A DNA stretch of 59,726 bases from an uncultured Nitrosomonadales bacterium (GTDB lineage Bacteria; Pseudomonadota; Gammaproteobacteria; Burkholderiales; Gallionellaceae), in contig CAIWRI010000146.1 in assembly GCA_903915035.1 (NCBI GenBank), positions 1 to 59,726 of the forward strand, given 5' to 3'. Shown in pieces: positions 8,080-16,117 of the stretch (positions are counted from its first letter, which is position 1; each line of letters begins with the position of its first letter). Made by a program: the position numbers and the translations under genes. The notes under the pieces are model-generated. The model searched no databases. It worked only from the letters and a program-made list of their open reading frames with translations, and was not told the DNA's origin.

Positions 8080-10019
8080 GGCGCAGGAGACTTGTCGTCA
8101 AGCGTTTCAGTTGCCGTGTCTCCGGTTTTTCCGTTGATGATACCGATGCGTACTTTTAAAGAGCGCGGCGGATCACCGAATTGCCGGGCGTAGTACACGG
8201 TATTGCTCATCACTTTTTTCACATAATCACGGGTTTCATCGAAAGGGATGGTTTCGGTATAAATTGCCCCTTCCAGCGGGGCGTCAGCACGCCAGCGTCG
8301 CGCACGTCCGGGTCCTGCGTTGTAAGCGGCCGAGGCCAGCACAGGGCTGTCATCCAGTGACGACAACATGGTTTTCATGTAATACGTGCCCAGCGTCAAA
8401 TTGGTTTCGAGTTGATGTAACAGGGACTCCTTGTAGTCCTTTAAACCCAGTTTTTTAGCTATCCAGCGTGCAGTCGTTGGCATGACCTGCATCAATCCTG
8501 AAGCACCTACGCCAGACTTGGCCGTGGTGACGAAGCGGCTTTCCTGGCGCATCAAGCCATACACCCAGGCCTCGTCCAGATGGTTTTCTTCTATATGTGC
8601 GTGCATGGCTGAACGATAGGGTGCCAGATAGCGCAAACTGAAGTCGTGTACGGACACGGTTTTTTCTGCTGTACTAATGGCACGATCATACATTTCATTG
8701 CGTCTGGCAATTTCGGCAGCGGTGATCAATTCCTGATCGCTGAACTTGCGTATTGCCCAGTTCCATTCTTGCAGTGCATCAACGCGTATATTCATGCGGT
8801 ACAGGGTAAGCGCGCGTTGTATGCCGGGTAAGTTTGTAATGTCCGACAATTCCTGTTTGCCCGGTTGATAGGCAGGTTGTACTGCGCTGAGTACCGGCGT
8901 ATCAGCTAATTCTTCAGCCGCGAGTTGACCGTAAAAGCTGGATTCAGCACTTAACGGCAGGAAAATGTGCTTCGCTTCGGCAATCCGACCGCTAGCTTGT
9001 AAAGCACGCGCTTGCCAGTATCGCCAGGCAGATTCGTTGCGCTGTGTTTCAGTCATGGCATGAATGCCGGATAAAACTTCGCCCCAATCCTGTATCCGTA
9101 GTGCCGTGCGTACATGCCAGGCTAATTGCTGCTCGTTCTGTGGTGAGTTGCCCGCTTGTTTGAACCATTTTAGTGCCCGTATATCCTGTTTGCGCGCCGC
9201 TTCATAGGCTAACCAACTCAGAAAATAGTGCTGTTCCTTCTCGGGAAAGGACTGTTCAATGATTTCCCAGCGTTCAGAAGCCAGATCGGGGGAGAGTTTG
9301 GCCAGGCGCTGTAGGGCAAACAAGGCAACGGCGCGCTGGCCATAACTGGCAAGTTTCGGGTTCTTCAGATATTTGCCGGGATTGTCCATTGCCTGATCCA
9401 GTGCCTTGACCGGCATTGCGCGATTGCCGGTCAGTTGCCCTGTCAGCGATTTAGCCAGAGACAGATTGCCCGCTTCCAGAGCAAGTCGCACTCTTGCCAC
9501 GATATCCTGCTGGCTGATGACGTCAGCCTTGATGGCTACCTCAAACAATGCCGTACAATTGTCAGGCATATCCGTGGCGGTGAACCATAAGTCGTGCACT
9601 TCATCCAGCACAGTCTTTTTCCGGGTTCTGATGCGTGATTGCATCGCATAACAATTTAATTCGGTATCAGCGTTAATCACATGCGGATATTCGCTGTCGA
9701 ACAATTCCCATTGCTGTTTTTTGCCCAGCGATTTTAGCCATTCTCCGCGCAAGCGATTAAGCAGCGGCGTGTCATCAGGACGCGCCAGAAATGCCCGTAT
9801 TTCAGCAATATCTGCGGTATCCAGCTTGATGCGTAATTGATAATAGCTGGTGTAAACTTCCAGTGGCGTCTTTTGTAAGTGCTGAGAATAGAGTGCTAGT
9901 TTGTCGGCATCTCCCGAGCGATAAGCATCGCGGGCAGCCAGAAAATCGTCACTCTGATCAGCCTGCACGGTGCGGGTAATCAGTAACAGCAACACTAAAA
10001 GGAATTTTATCGGGGACAT
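8076..10019 (-). CDS. slt: Soluble lytic murein transglycosylase
   Basis: 647-residue periplasmic enzyme of the Slt70 type. It cleaves the MurNAc-GlcNAc bond of peptidoglycan and leaves 1,6-anhydro ends. Residues 1-20 form a signal peptide ending at VQA-DQ. The middle is the alpha-helical U and L superhelix. The C-terminal SLT catalytic domain shows RQESRF with the catalytic glutamate (about residue 490), GASGLMQVMPTTA and AAYNAGPGRARRW. It lies upstream of cca, overlapping by four bases. Confidence 0.93.
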   Translation of the reverse strand: MSPIKFLLVLLLLITRTVQADQSDDFLAARDAYRSGDADKLALYSQHLQKTPLEVYTSYYQLRIKLDTADIAEIRAFLARPDDTPLLNRLRGEWLKSLGKKQQWELFDSEYPHVINADTELNCYAMQSRIRTRKKTVLDEVHDLWFTATDMPDNCTALFEVAIKADVISQQDIVARVRLALEAGNLSLAKSLTGQLTGNRAMPVKALDQAMDNPGKYLKNPKLASYGQRAVALFALQRLAKLSPDLASERWEIIEQSFPEKEQHYFLSWLAYEAARKQDIRALKWFKQAGNSPQNEQQLAWHVRTALRIQDWGEVLSGIHAMTETQRNESAWRYWQARALQASGRIAEAKHIFLPLSAESSFYGQLAAEELADTPVLSAVQPAYQPGKQELSDITNLPGIQRALTLYRMNIRVDALQEWNWAIRKFSDQELITAAEIARRNEMYDRAISTAEKTVSVHDFSLRYLAPYRSAMHAHIEENHLDEAWVYGLMRQESRFVTTAKSGVGASGLMQVMPTTARWIAKKLGLKDYKESLLHQLETNLTLGTYYMKTMLSSLDDSPVLASAAYNAGPGRARRWRADAPLEGAIYTETIPFDETRDYVKKVMSNTVYYARQFGDPPRSLKVRIGIINGKTGDTATETLDDKSPAP

Positions 10020-10122
10020 CGGCAGGCATGATGAACTAAACTGCTGATAAGCATACCATAATGAGGGCAGACTACCGTAATGTAAACGTTTTATTTAACC
10101 TTTCCGGATTATCATCGCGTCA

Positions 10123-10156
10123 GGCTGTTCGGAATCGAACAGCCGTTCTGTATAAT
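10123..10156 (+). promoter_or_regulatory. rdgC promoter with embedded perfect inverted repeat
   Basis: TATAAT at 10151-10156 lies 17 bases after TTCGGA (10128-10133), a usable though weak -35. The -35 sits inside a perfect nine-base inverted repeat, GGCTGTTCG (10123-10131) and CGAACAGCC (10136-10144), with a four-base centre. This geometry suits a repressor operator. There is no T run after it, so it does not look like a terminator. Confidence 0.5.
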
Positions 10157-10180
10157 CGCCGGTTTTTCGAGAGGCATGCC

Positions 10181-11080
10181 ATGTGGTTTAAGAATATTTT
10201 CATCTATCGTCTGCCTGCTGATTGCGCCGTAACAGTCGCAATGCTACAGGAAAAACTGGCAGCAAAACCCTTGCAGCCCTGTAGCGGCCTAGATAAGCAA
10301 AGTCGGGGCTGGGTGTCATGCAGGGGGGACGACAGGCTGGTGCATACCGCCAACGGGCAGATTTTGTTTGCCTTGGGCGTTGAGCAAAAGTTATTGCCCG
10401 CTTCCATCATTAACCGCTTTGCCAAAGAGCGCGTCACCGATATTGAAGCGCAGCAGGGCTATAAAGTCGGCCGCAAAGAAATGAAGGATATCAAGGAAGC
10501 GGTCACCGAAGCATTGCTGCCGCGTGCTTTTGCACTCTTGCGCACCACTTATGCGTGGCTGGACTTGCAAAATGGCCGGCTGATTATTGATGCCGCGTCT
10601 GCCGCCCGCGCAGAAGAGTTGCTGGAGTTTTTGAATAAGACACTGGATGAATTGCAGGTTAAACCACTGCACACCGAGCTGTCACCGGTTGCCGCCATGA
10701 CTGACTGGCTGGCAGGAGAACAGGCTCCGGCAGGATTTACCATTGATCGCGAACTCGAATTGCGTGCGACCGGTGAGAGTAAAGCTACGGTTCGCTATGC
10801 CAATCACGTGCTGGAAGGCGAAGAAATCCTCTCTCATATTGCCGCAGGGAAACGCGCGACACGTTTGGGCTTGACCTGGAATGACCGTATTTCTTTTGTT
10901 TTAACCGAGCAGTTGCAAATCAAGCGTCTCGAATTTCTCGACATCATCAAGGAAGAATCTACTACGCTGGCGGACACCGCTGACGAGTTGTTTGATCTGG
11001 ATTTCACGCTGATGACAGGAGAACTTGCAAAAATGCTGACCGATTTGACGGATGCGCTGGGTGGAGAAAAGGCAGCGTAG
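10181..11080 (+). CDS. rdgC: Recombination-associated protein RdgC
   Basis: 299-residue nucleoid-associated DNA-binding protein. The RdgC family forms a ring around double-stranded DNA and limits RecA activity. The start is ATG at 10181 because the family begins MWFKN and GAGAGG lies six bases upstream. A longer frame from 10061 has no support and would run through the promoter. Seen: FKNIFIYRLPADC at the N-terminus, a CSGLDKQSRGWV-like block, KEMKDIKEAVTEALLPRAF and a C-terminal FDLDFTLMTGELAKM. It is transcribed alone and convergent with the LOG-family gene. Confidence 0.93.
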   Translation: MWFKNIFIYRLPADCAVTVAMLQEKLAAKPLQPCSGLDKQSRGWVSCRGDDRLVHTANGQILFALGVEQKLLPASIINRFAKERVTDIEAQQGYKVGRKEMKDIKEAVTEALLPRAFALLRTTYAWLDLQNGRLIIDAASAARAEELLEFLNKTLDELQVKPLHTELSPVAAMTDWLAGEQAPAGFTIDRELELRATGESKATVRYANHVLEGEEILSHIAAGKRATRLGLTWNDRISFVLTEQLQIKRLEFLDIIKEESTTLADTADELFDLDFTLMTGELAKMLTDLTDALGGEKAA

Positions 11081-11118
11081 GTCGGGATTCATCCCGACAA
11101 GGTCGGGTTAAAACCCGA
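11081..11118. repeat. Two tandem REP-like hairpins
   Basis: GTCGGGAT (11081-11088) pairs with ATCCCGAC (11091-11098), and TCGGGTT (11103-11109) pairs with AACCCGA (11112-11118). The pair fills the 39 bases between two convergent genes. It probably ends transcription from both sides or belongs to a dispersed repeat family (REP-type). No T run follows either stem. Confidence 0.6.
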
Positions 11119-11119
11119 A

Positions 11120-11836
11120 CTACAGGTAGAGTTGCCGTTCGCGTTCCGCTTCTGTTGGTTCAAAGCCTGAAGTTTCGTAGTGTTTGAAAATGGCGCTGAC
11201 GACTTGCTGAGGATCATCAATCAGCTGGATTAAGTCGATATCCTCAGGCTGAATGACCTTTTCTTCGAGCAGGGCGGTTCTGAACCAGTCCAGCATGCCG
11301 CCCCAGAATTTCGAACCCACCAGGATAATCGGAATGCGGCGCGTTTTACCTGTTTGCACCAGCGTCAGCGCTTCCATCAATTCGTCCAACGTGCCAAAGC
11401 CGCCGGGCATCACCACATAGGCATTGGCGAATTTGACAAACATCACCTTGCGGGCGAAAAAATGCTGGAAAGACTGGCTGATATTCTGGTAGGGATTGTT
11501 GGATTGTTCATGCGGCAATTGAATATTCAGGCCGACACTCGGCGACTTGCCGTAGAAAGCCCCCTTGTTGGCCGCTTCCATGATACCGGGACCGCCGCCG
11601 GAAATCACTGCAAAGCCCGCATCGGAGAGCAGGCGTGCGATTTCCTCCGTCAGTTTGTAAAAAGGCTGATCAGGTCGGGTGCGTGCGCTGCCGAAAATAC
11701 TGACTGCAGGACGAATTTGCGCCAAACGGTCTGTTGCGGAAACAAACTCTGACATAATGCCAAATACGCGCCATGCCTCTTTTGCATCCCAGGCCGCTGG
11801 AATATCGGATAATGGCAGCTTCGGCGATTCGTTCAT
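11120..11836 (-). CDS. LOG family protein (TIGR00730-type Rossmann fold)
   Basis: 238 residues with the lysine-decarboxylase-like Rossmann fold of the LOG family: FGSARTRPD near the N-terminus, ISGGGPGIMEAANKGA, and the active-site box PGGFGTLDE at about residue 145. LOG proteins are cytokinin riboside 5'-monophosphate phosphoribohydrolases in plants and some bacteria. The older lysine decarboxylase label is generally wrong. The physiological substrate here cannot be read from sequence. AAGGG lies about nine bases before the start. It is divergent from polA with only 20 bases between the two start codons. Confidence 0.85.
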   Translation of the reverse strand: MNESPKLPLSDIPAAWDAKEAWRVFGIMSEFVSATDRLAQIRPAVSIFGSARTRPDQPFYKLTEEIARLLSDAGFAVISGGGPGIMEAANKGAFYGKSPSVGLNIQLPHEQSNNPYQNISQSFQHFFARKVMFVKFANAYVVMPGGFGTLDELMEALTLVQTGKTRRIPIILVGSKFWGGMLDWFRTALLEEKVIQPEDIDLIQLIDDPQQVVSAIFKHYETSGFEPTEAERERQLYL

Positions 11837-11856
11837 AAATAAACCCTTAAAATAAA

Positions 11857-14679
11857 ATGCCTGCTAAAACTTTGCTTCTGGTGGACGGTTCATCGTTCCT
11901 GTACCGTGCGTTTCATGCCATGCCGGATATGCGTAATCACGAAGGTTTCCCGACTGCCGCGATTTATGGTGTACTCAATATGTTGCGTCGCCTGCGTCAG
12001 GATTACCCGTCGGATTATAGCCTGTGCGTATTTGACGCAAAAGGAAAAACCTTTCGCGACGACCTTTATCCGCAATATAAGGCGACTCGCCCGTCCATGC
12101 CGGCGGATCTGGCGTTGCAAATTGAGCCGCTGCATCAGGCTATCGCCGCCTCAGGCTGGAAAATCTTCATCATTTCCGGTGTGGAAGCGGATGATGTCAT
12201 CGGCACCCTGGCGCGACAAGCCTCAAGGGACGGCGTGCGCTGCCTCATCGCCACCGGCGACAAGGATCTGGCGCAGCTGGTTGATGAACATGTCACGCTG
12301 ATCAATACCATGAACAACGAGGTGCTTGACATTGCCGGCGTTAAAGTCAAATTTGGCGTTCCGCCCGAGCTGATTATCGACTACCTGTCGCTGATCGGTG
12401 ACACGGTGGACAACGTGCCCGGCGTGACAAAGGTCGGCCCGAAAACGGCTGTCAAATGGCTGAATCAGCACGGCTCACTGGAAAATCTGATACGCAATGC
12501 GGATACCATTAGCGGCGTGGTGGGTGTTAATTTGCGCAATGCGCTGGACTGGTTGCCGCAGGCGCGGCAGCTGATTACGGTGAAATGCGACGTGCCTGAT
12601 TTGCCAGATTATAGTGAAATGATAGCGCCCGCCCAGGATAAGGCAATACTCGCCGCACTGTTTGAAAAGCTGGAATTCAAAACCTGGCTGCGCGAACTTA
12701 AAGCTTCATCAGCACTTGAAGCGGTGCGCGTGACTTTATTGCAGGATACGCATGAGTCATCGGAACCTGTGAGTTCGCCTCAGGAGAGCACCGCGGATGA
12801 AGAGCCGGGTGAAATGGAGGCTGCGTCCGCTCAAAGTCCCGTTGAGGTCGCTACGGCTGATGAAGCTGCGCATACCGACGGCCATCATTATCAGACCATT
12901 CTGACCGACGCGCAGTTGGCTGCCTGGCTGGAAAAAATGCTTGCCGCAGAGCTGGTCTGTCTGGATACCGAAACGACCGGGCTGGATGTAATGGATGCGC
13001 AACTGGTGGGGATCTCCTTCTCGATTCGGCCGCACGAGGCCGTTTATCTGCCGCTGGCACACATTTATCCCGGCGCACCGGATCAGCTGGATCGCAGTCG
13101 GACGCTTGAAAAACTCAAACCGTGGCTGGAGAGCGCATTGCACAAAAAAGTCGGCCAGAATCTCAAATTTGATAAACATATCTTCGCCAATCACGGTGTG
13201 GTGCTGGCGGGAATCTTTGACGACACGCTGCTGGAGTCCTACGTGCTGGAGAGTCATAAATCGCATGACATGGATAGCCTGGCGCTGCGCCATCTCAATG
13301 TCAAAACCATCAGCTTTGCAGAAATCGCGGGCAAGGGCGCAAAGCAGATTTGTTTCGATCAGGTTGACTTGACGCTTGCCACGCACTATGCCGCTGAAGA
13401 TGCCGACATCACTTTGCAATTGCATCAGGCACTGATACCGCAAATCGAAAAAGGGCTTCAGCATGTGTACCGGAACATCGAGTTGCCGGCCATGCAGGTG
13501 CTGTACACCATGGAACGTAACGGCGTCTTGCTCGATTGCAATCTTTTGCATATTCAAAGCCATGAATTGGGTATCAAGCTGAATGAACTGGAGAAACGTG
13601 CGTTTGAGGCTGCCGATCAGCCGTTTAATCTGAATTCGCCCAAGCAGATTCAGGAGATTTTGTTCGAAAAACTGGAACTGCCGGTCAAGAAAAAAACCCC
13701 CAAGGGGGCGCCCTCCACTGATGAAGAAGTGTTGCAGGAACTGGCGCTCGACTATCCTTTGCCGAAAATACTGCTCGAATATCGCGGTATGGCAAAATTG
13801 AAGTCGACTTATACCGATAAATTGCCGAAAATGCTCAACCGGCACACCGGACGTGTGCATACCAGTTATTCGCAAGCGGTGGCGGTAACCGGACGTTTGG
13901 CTTCCAGTGATCCGAATTTGCAAAATATCCCGATTCGCAGCCCCGAGGGGCGTCGCATCCGCGAAGCCTTCATCGCGCCACCGGGCAGTTATATTGTGGC
14001 CGCTGATTATTCGCAGATAGAACTGCGCATCATGGCGCACCTGTCCGCTGATGCGGGTTTGCTGACAGCCTTTGCCAAGGGGGAAGACGTGCATCGTGCT
14101 ACAGCCGCCGAGATCTTCATGATGACACCCGACGAGGTGACGCATGAACAACGCCGTTATGCCAAGGTAATCAATTTCGGTCTGATCTACGGTATGTCGG
14201 CATTCGGTCTGGCCAAGCAGCTGGGGATAGAGCGGGGGGCGGCTCAAGCTTACATCGAGCGTTATTTCGCGCGTTATCCGGGGGTTAAGCATTATATGGA
14301 CAGCACCCGTATGGAAGCGAAGCAGCAGGGTTATGTCGAAACCGTGTTCGGGCGACGTCTGTGGCTGCCGGAAATCAATAGCAGTATTGCCATGAAACGT
14401 CAGGGGGCGGAAAGGGCGGCGATCAATGCGCCTATGCAGGGCACAGCGGCGGACTTGATCAAGCTGGCGATGATTGCGGTGCAACACTGGCTGGAGACGG
14501 AAAACTTGCAAACCCGCTTAATCATGCAAGTTCACGATGAACTGGTGCTGGAAGTGCCGGAAGCTGAATTGCAACGGGTTAAGGATAACCTGCCGGGTCT
14601 GATGTGCAATGTCGCCGAACTGAATGTGCCACTGCTCGTTGAACTGGGTTCAGGGAAAAACTGGGATGAGGCACATTAA
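11857..14679 (+). CDS. polA: DNA polymerase I
   Basis: 940 residues; acts in Okazaki fragment processing and excision repair. Domain order: 5'-3' exonuclease (about 1-290, starting LLLVDGSSFLYRAFHAMPD), a Ser/Glu/Ala-rich linker (about 295-345), 3'-5' exonuclease with CLDTETTGLD at about 366, and the family A polymerase with DYSQIELR (about 716), an RRYAKVINFGLIYG helix and MQVHDELVLEV (about 889). All catalytic acids of the proofreading and polymerase sites appear to be present. No good ribosome binding site is visible in the 20-base gap to the divergent LOG gene. Confidence 0.97.
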   Translation: MPAKTLLLVDGSSFLYRAFHAMPDMRNHEGFPTAAIYGVLNMLRRLRQDYPSDYSLCVFDAKGKTFRDDLYPQYKATRPSMPADLALQIEPLHQAIAASGWKIFIISGVEADDVIGTLARQASRDGVRCLIATGDKDLAQLVDEHVTLINTMNNEVLDIAGVKVKFGVPPELIIDYLSLIGDTVDNVPGVTKVGPKTAVKWLNQHGSLENLIRNADTISGVVGVNLRNALDWLPQARQLITVKCDVPDLPDYSEMIAPAQDKAILAALFEKLEFKTWLRELKASSALEAVRVTLLQDTHESSEPVSSPQESTADEEPGEMEAASAQSPVEVATADEAAHTDGHHYQTILTDAQLAAWLEKMLAAELVCLDTETTGLDVMDAQLVGISFSIRPHEAVYLPLAHIYPGAPDQLDRSRTLEKLKPWLESALHKKVGQNLKFDKHIFANHGVVLAGIFDDTLLESYVLESHKSHDMDSLALRHLNVKTISFAEIAGKGAKQICFDQVDLTLATHYAAEDADITLQLHQALIPQIEKGLQHVYRNIELPAMQVLYTMERNGVLLDCNLLHIQSHELGIKLNELEKRAFEAADQPFNLNSPKQIQEILFEKLELPVKKKTPKGAPSTDEEVLQELALDYPLPKILLEYRGMAKLKSTYTDKLPKMLNRHTGRVHTSYSQAVAVTGRLASSDPNLQNIPIRSPEGRRIREAFIAPPGSYIVAADYSQIELRIMAHLSADAGLLTAFAKGEDVHRATAAEIFMMTPDEVTHEQRRYAKVINFGLIYGMSAFGLAKQLGIERGAAQAYIERYFARYPGVKHYMDSTRMEAKQQGYVETVFGRRLWLPEINSSIAMKRQGAERAAINAPMQGTAADLIKLAMIAVQHWLETENLQTRLIMQVHDELVLEVPEAELQRVKDNLPGLMCNVAELNVPLLVELGSGKNWDEAH

Positions 14680-15046
14680 GGTCTGGTTTTTGGGCCGACA
14701 CATTGGCTACCGTCCGCAAGCGGTGCCGTTCATTTCCGGATGTACATTAACAACAACGTCGCCGGTGGAAGACCGGCAGCTGGTTACTTTTTAGCTTTTA
14801 CTATCATGCCAATACGTTGTGCACGCAGAAACTCAGCTTTATTCAAGCTTCGTTTTCTTGCGTCGCCTGGCTGACTGACTTTGCCCGCGCACAGTGGCTC
14901 AGGGTGATGGTGTATCATGGAAGCCTGTATCTTGCCATTTTCTATGCGGTTTTCACCTTCGTCACTCGAATTTATTGAAATTTATTGATCATTATGATGT
15001 TATTTATTTGGATGCGACCAGTGCCTGTTTTTAGCTTTATCAATTT
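14680..15046. other. Intergenic region after polA
   Basis: These 367 bases contain a terminator-like hairpin at 14761-14790 and otherwise AT-rich sequence with no convincing gene. Upstream of the TSUP permease no clear ribosome binding site or promoter is seen; the 3' part is rich in TTTATT-type sequence. Confidence 0.4.
14761..14790 (+). terminator. Probable polA terminator
   Basis: GCCGGT (14761-14766) and ACCGGC (14772-14777) form a six-base stem with a GGAAG loop. AGCTGGTTACTTTTT follows, giving a short T run. It lies about 80 bases after the polA stop codon. Confidence 0.45.
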
Positions 15047-15778
15047 ATGTTGCTGCTGATTGCGCTGGCAGGTTTTTATGCCGGAGTTCAGAATACGCTG
15101 GCTGGCGGAGGTTCCTTTATTACTTTCCCTGTCTTGCTGCTGGCGGGACTGAATCCCCTGGCGGCCAATATCACTTCTACCATCGCGCTGTTTCCGAATC
15201 AGATCGTTTCGTCTTTTGCCGGTCGTAAGCTTGCGGGCGGTGCGGGTGGCTTGAGTCTGGGAAATCTGTTTGCGCTGAGTATTGCCGGTGGCGTCGCCGG
15301 GGCATTGCTGCTGCTCAATACGCCGGTGAGCATCTTCGCCCATTTGGTGCCTTGGCTGGTGTTATTTGCCACAACGATTTTTGCCTGGGGTAATTTTCGT
15401 AAAAAACCGCTGCATGCCGTCGCTGTTTTACCTGTCTGGATGCTGGCGCTGATTCAGTTCAGTATAGGCATTTACGGGGGATATTTCGGTGGTGGAATTG
15501 GTTTTCTGATGCTCGCCATGCTGACTATTTTGGGTCAGCAGGTACGCATGGCGGCCGCGACCAAGAATATACTGGCAATGGCGATGAATGCATCGGCAGT
15601 CGCCTTGTTTATATTTTCAAAACAGGTCGATTGGCACGCTGCATTGGCGCTTGCGGCAGGCGGCATCGGTGGCGCTGTGGCGGGTAGTTGGTTATTGCCT
15701 AGAATGCCGGAAAAAATGCTGCGCAGATTTGTGGTTCTGGTGGGTGTCGTGCTGACTGTCTGGTTATTTCGGCGTTAA
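15047..15778 (+). CDS. TauE/SafE (TSUP) family membrane permease
   Basis: 243-residue inner-membrane protein with about eight hydrophobic segments. It shows the family hallmark near the N-terminus (AGVQNTLAGGGSFITFPVLL, then AANITSTIALFPNQ) and its second-half counterpart (GIYGGYFGGGIGFLMLAML, then AATKNILAMAMNA). TSUP members export sulfite, sulfoacetate or other small organic sulfur anions; the substrate cannot be deduced here. ATG at 15047 is the only start in this frame, and no Shine-Dalgarno sequence precedes it. It stands alone between polA and the cbb3 locus. Confidence 0.8.
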   Translation: MLLLIALAGFYAGVQNTLAGGGSFITFPVLLLAGLNPLAANITSTIALFPNQIVSSFAGRKLAGGAGGLSLGNLFALSIAGGVAGALLLLNTPVSIFAHLVPWLVLFATTIFAWGNFRKKPLHAVAVLPVWMLALIQFSIGIYGGYFGGGIGFLMLAMLTILGQQVRMAAATKNILAMAMNASAVALFIFSKQVDWHAALALAAGGIGGAVAGSWLLPRMPEKMLRRFVVLVGVVLTVWLFRR

Positions 15779-15836
15779 TTTGTCGATTGATGATAGTCCT
15801 GGCGCAATGTTTGTTGCTACGGCGATACGCATATGA

Positions 15837-15874
15837 CCCGCAGGGAAGTCGATAGCAAAAAACGGCCCTGCGGG
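15837..15874. terminator. Nine-base-pair hairpin after the TSUP gene
   Basis: CCCGCAGGG (15837-15845) pairs perfectly with CCCTGCGGG (15866-15874) across a 20-base loop. It lies about 60 bases after the permease stop and may help end transcription, although no T run follows. A regulatory hairpin is an alternative. Confidence 0.35.
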
Positions 15875-16068
15875 CATCAAACCGGGGTGCTTCAGCAGAA
15901 AATATAAATCCTTATGATTAAAATGGGAATTAGGGCTAAAGCCTGACTGAAACAGGCGGGAATGCGCGACAGTATGTCGCAAATGGCTTTACTTGCCGCA
16001 TAAGGGTATGCCATTATGGCGAAGTTGTATTATGTAGTAAGAAGAGATGCGTGGATTGTTCGTTCTTA

Positions 16069-16110
16069 TTGAGCAAATCACGCATTATTTTATAATTTGC
16101 TCTTGGGAGG
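16069..16110 (+). promoter_or_regulatory. ccoN promoter and ribosome binding site
   Basis: TTGAGC (16069-16074), a 16-base spacer and TATAAT (16091-16096) form a near-consensus sigma-70 promoter. An eight-base inverted repeat overlaps it: GAGCAAAT (16071-16078) and ATTTGCTC (16095-16102). This could be a binding site for a regulator of the oxidase. GGGAGG at 16105-16110 is the ribosome binding site for GTG at 16118, so the mRNA leader would be very short. Confidence 0.6.
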
Positions 16111-16117
16111 AGAAACT

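Larger units (their letters stand above)
15779..16117. other. Intergenic region upstream of ccoN
   Basis: It holds a long-stem hairpin at 15837-15874 and the ccoN promoter at 16069-16096. No open frame here has coding support. I looked for an FNR/ANR box (TTGAT-N4-ATCAA), expected for many cbb3 operons, and did not find one with correct spacing. Confidence 0.5.

Noticed and set aside
12757..14511. A 584-codon open frame on the minus strand opposite polA
   Set aside because: It lies wholly inside a well-conserved polA coding region, shows no recognisable domain and has no ribosome binding site. It reflects codon bias of polA.
14781..14787. GGTTAC (minus-strand GTAACC) after polA as a third sigma F promoter
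   Set aside because: No CGAA lies 16 bases downstream on that strand and no gene follows in that direction.
16069..16080. FNR/ANR box upstream of ccoN (TTGA...ATCA)
   Set aside because: The half-sites are too close; the required TTGAT-N4-ATCAA spacing is not met.
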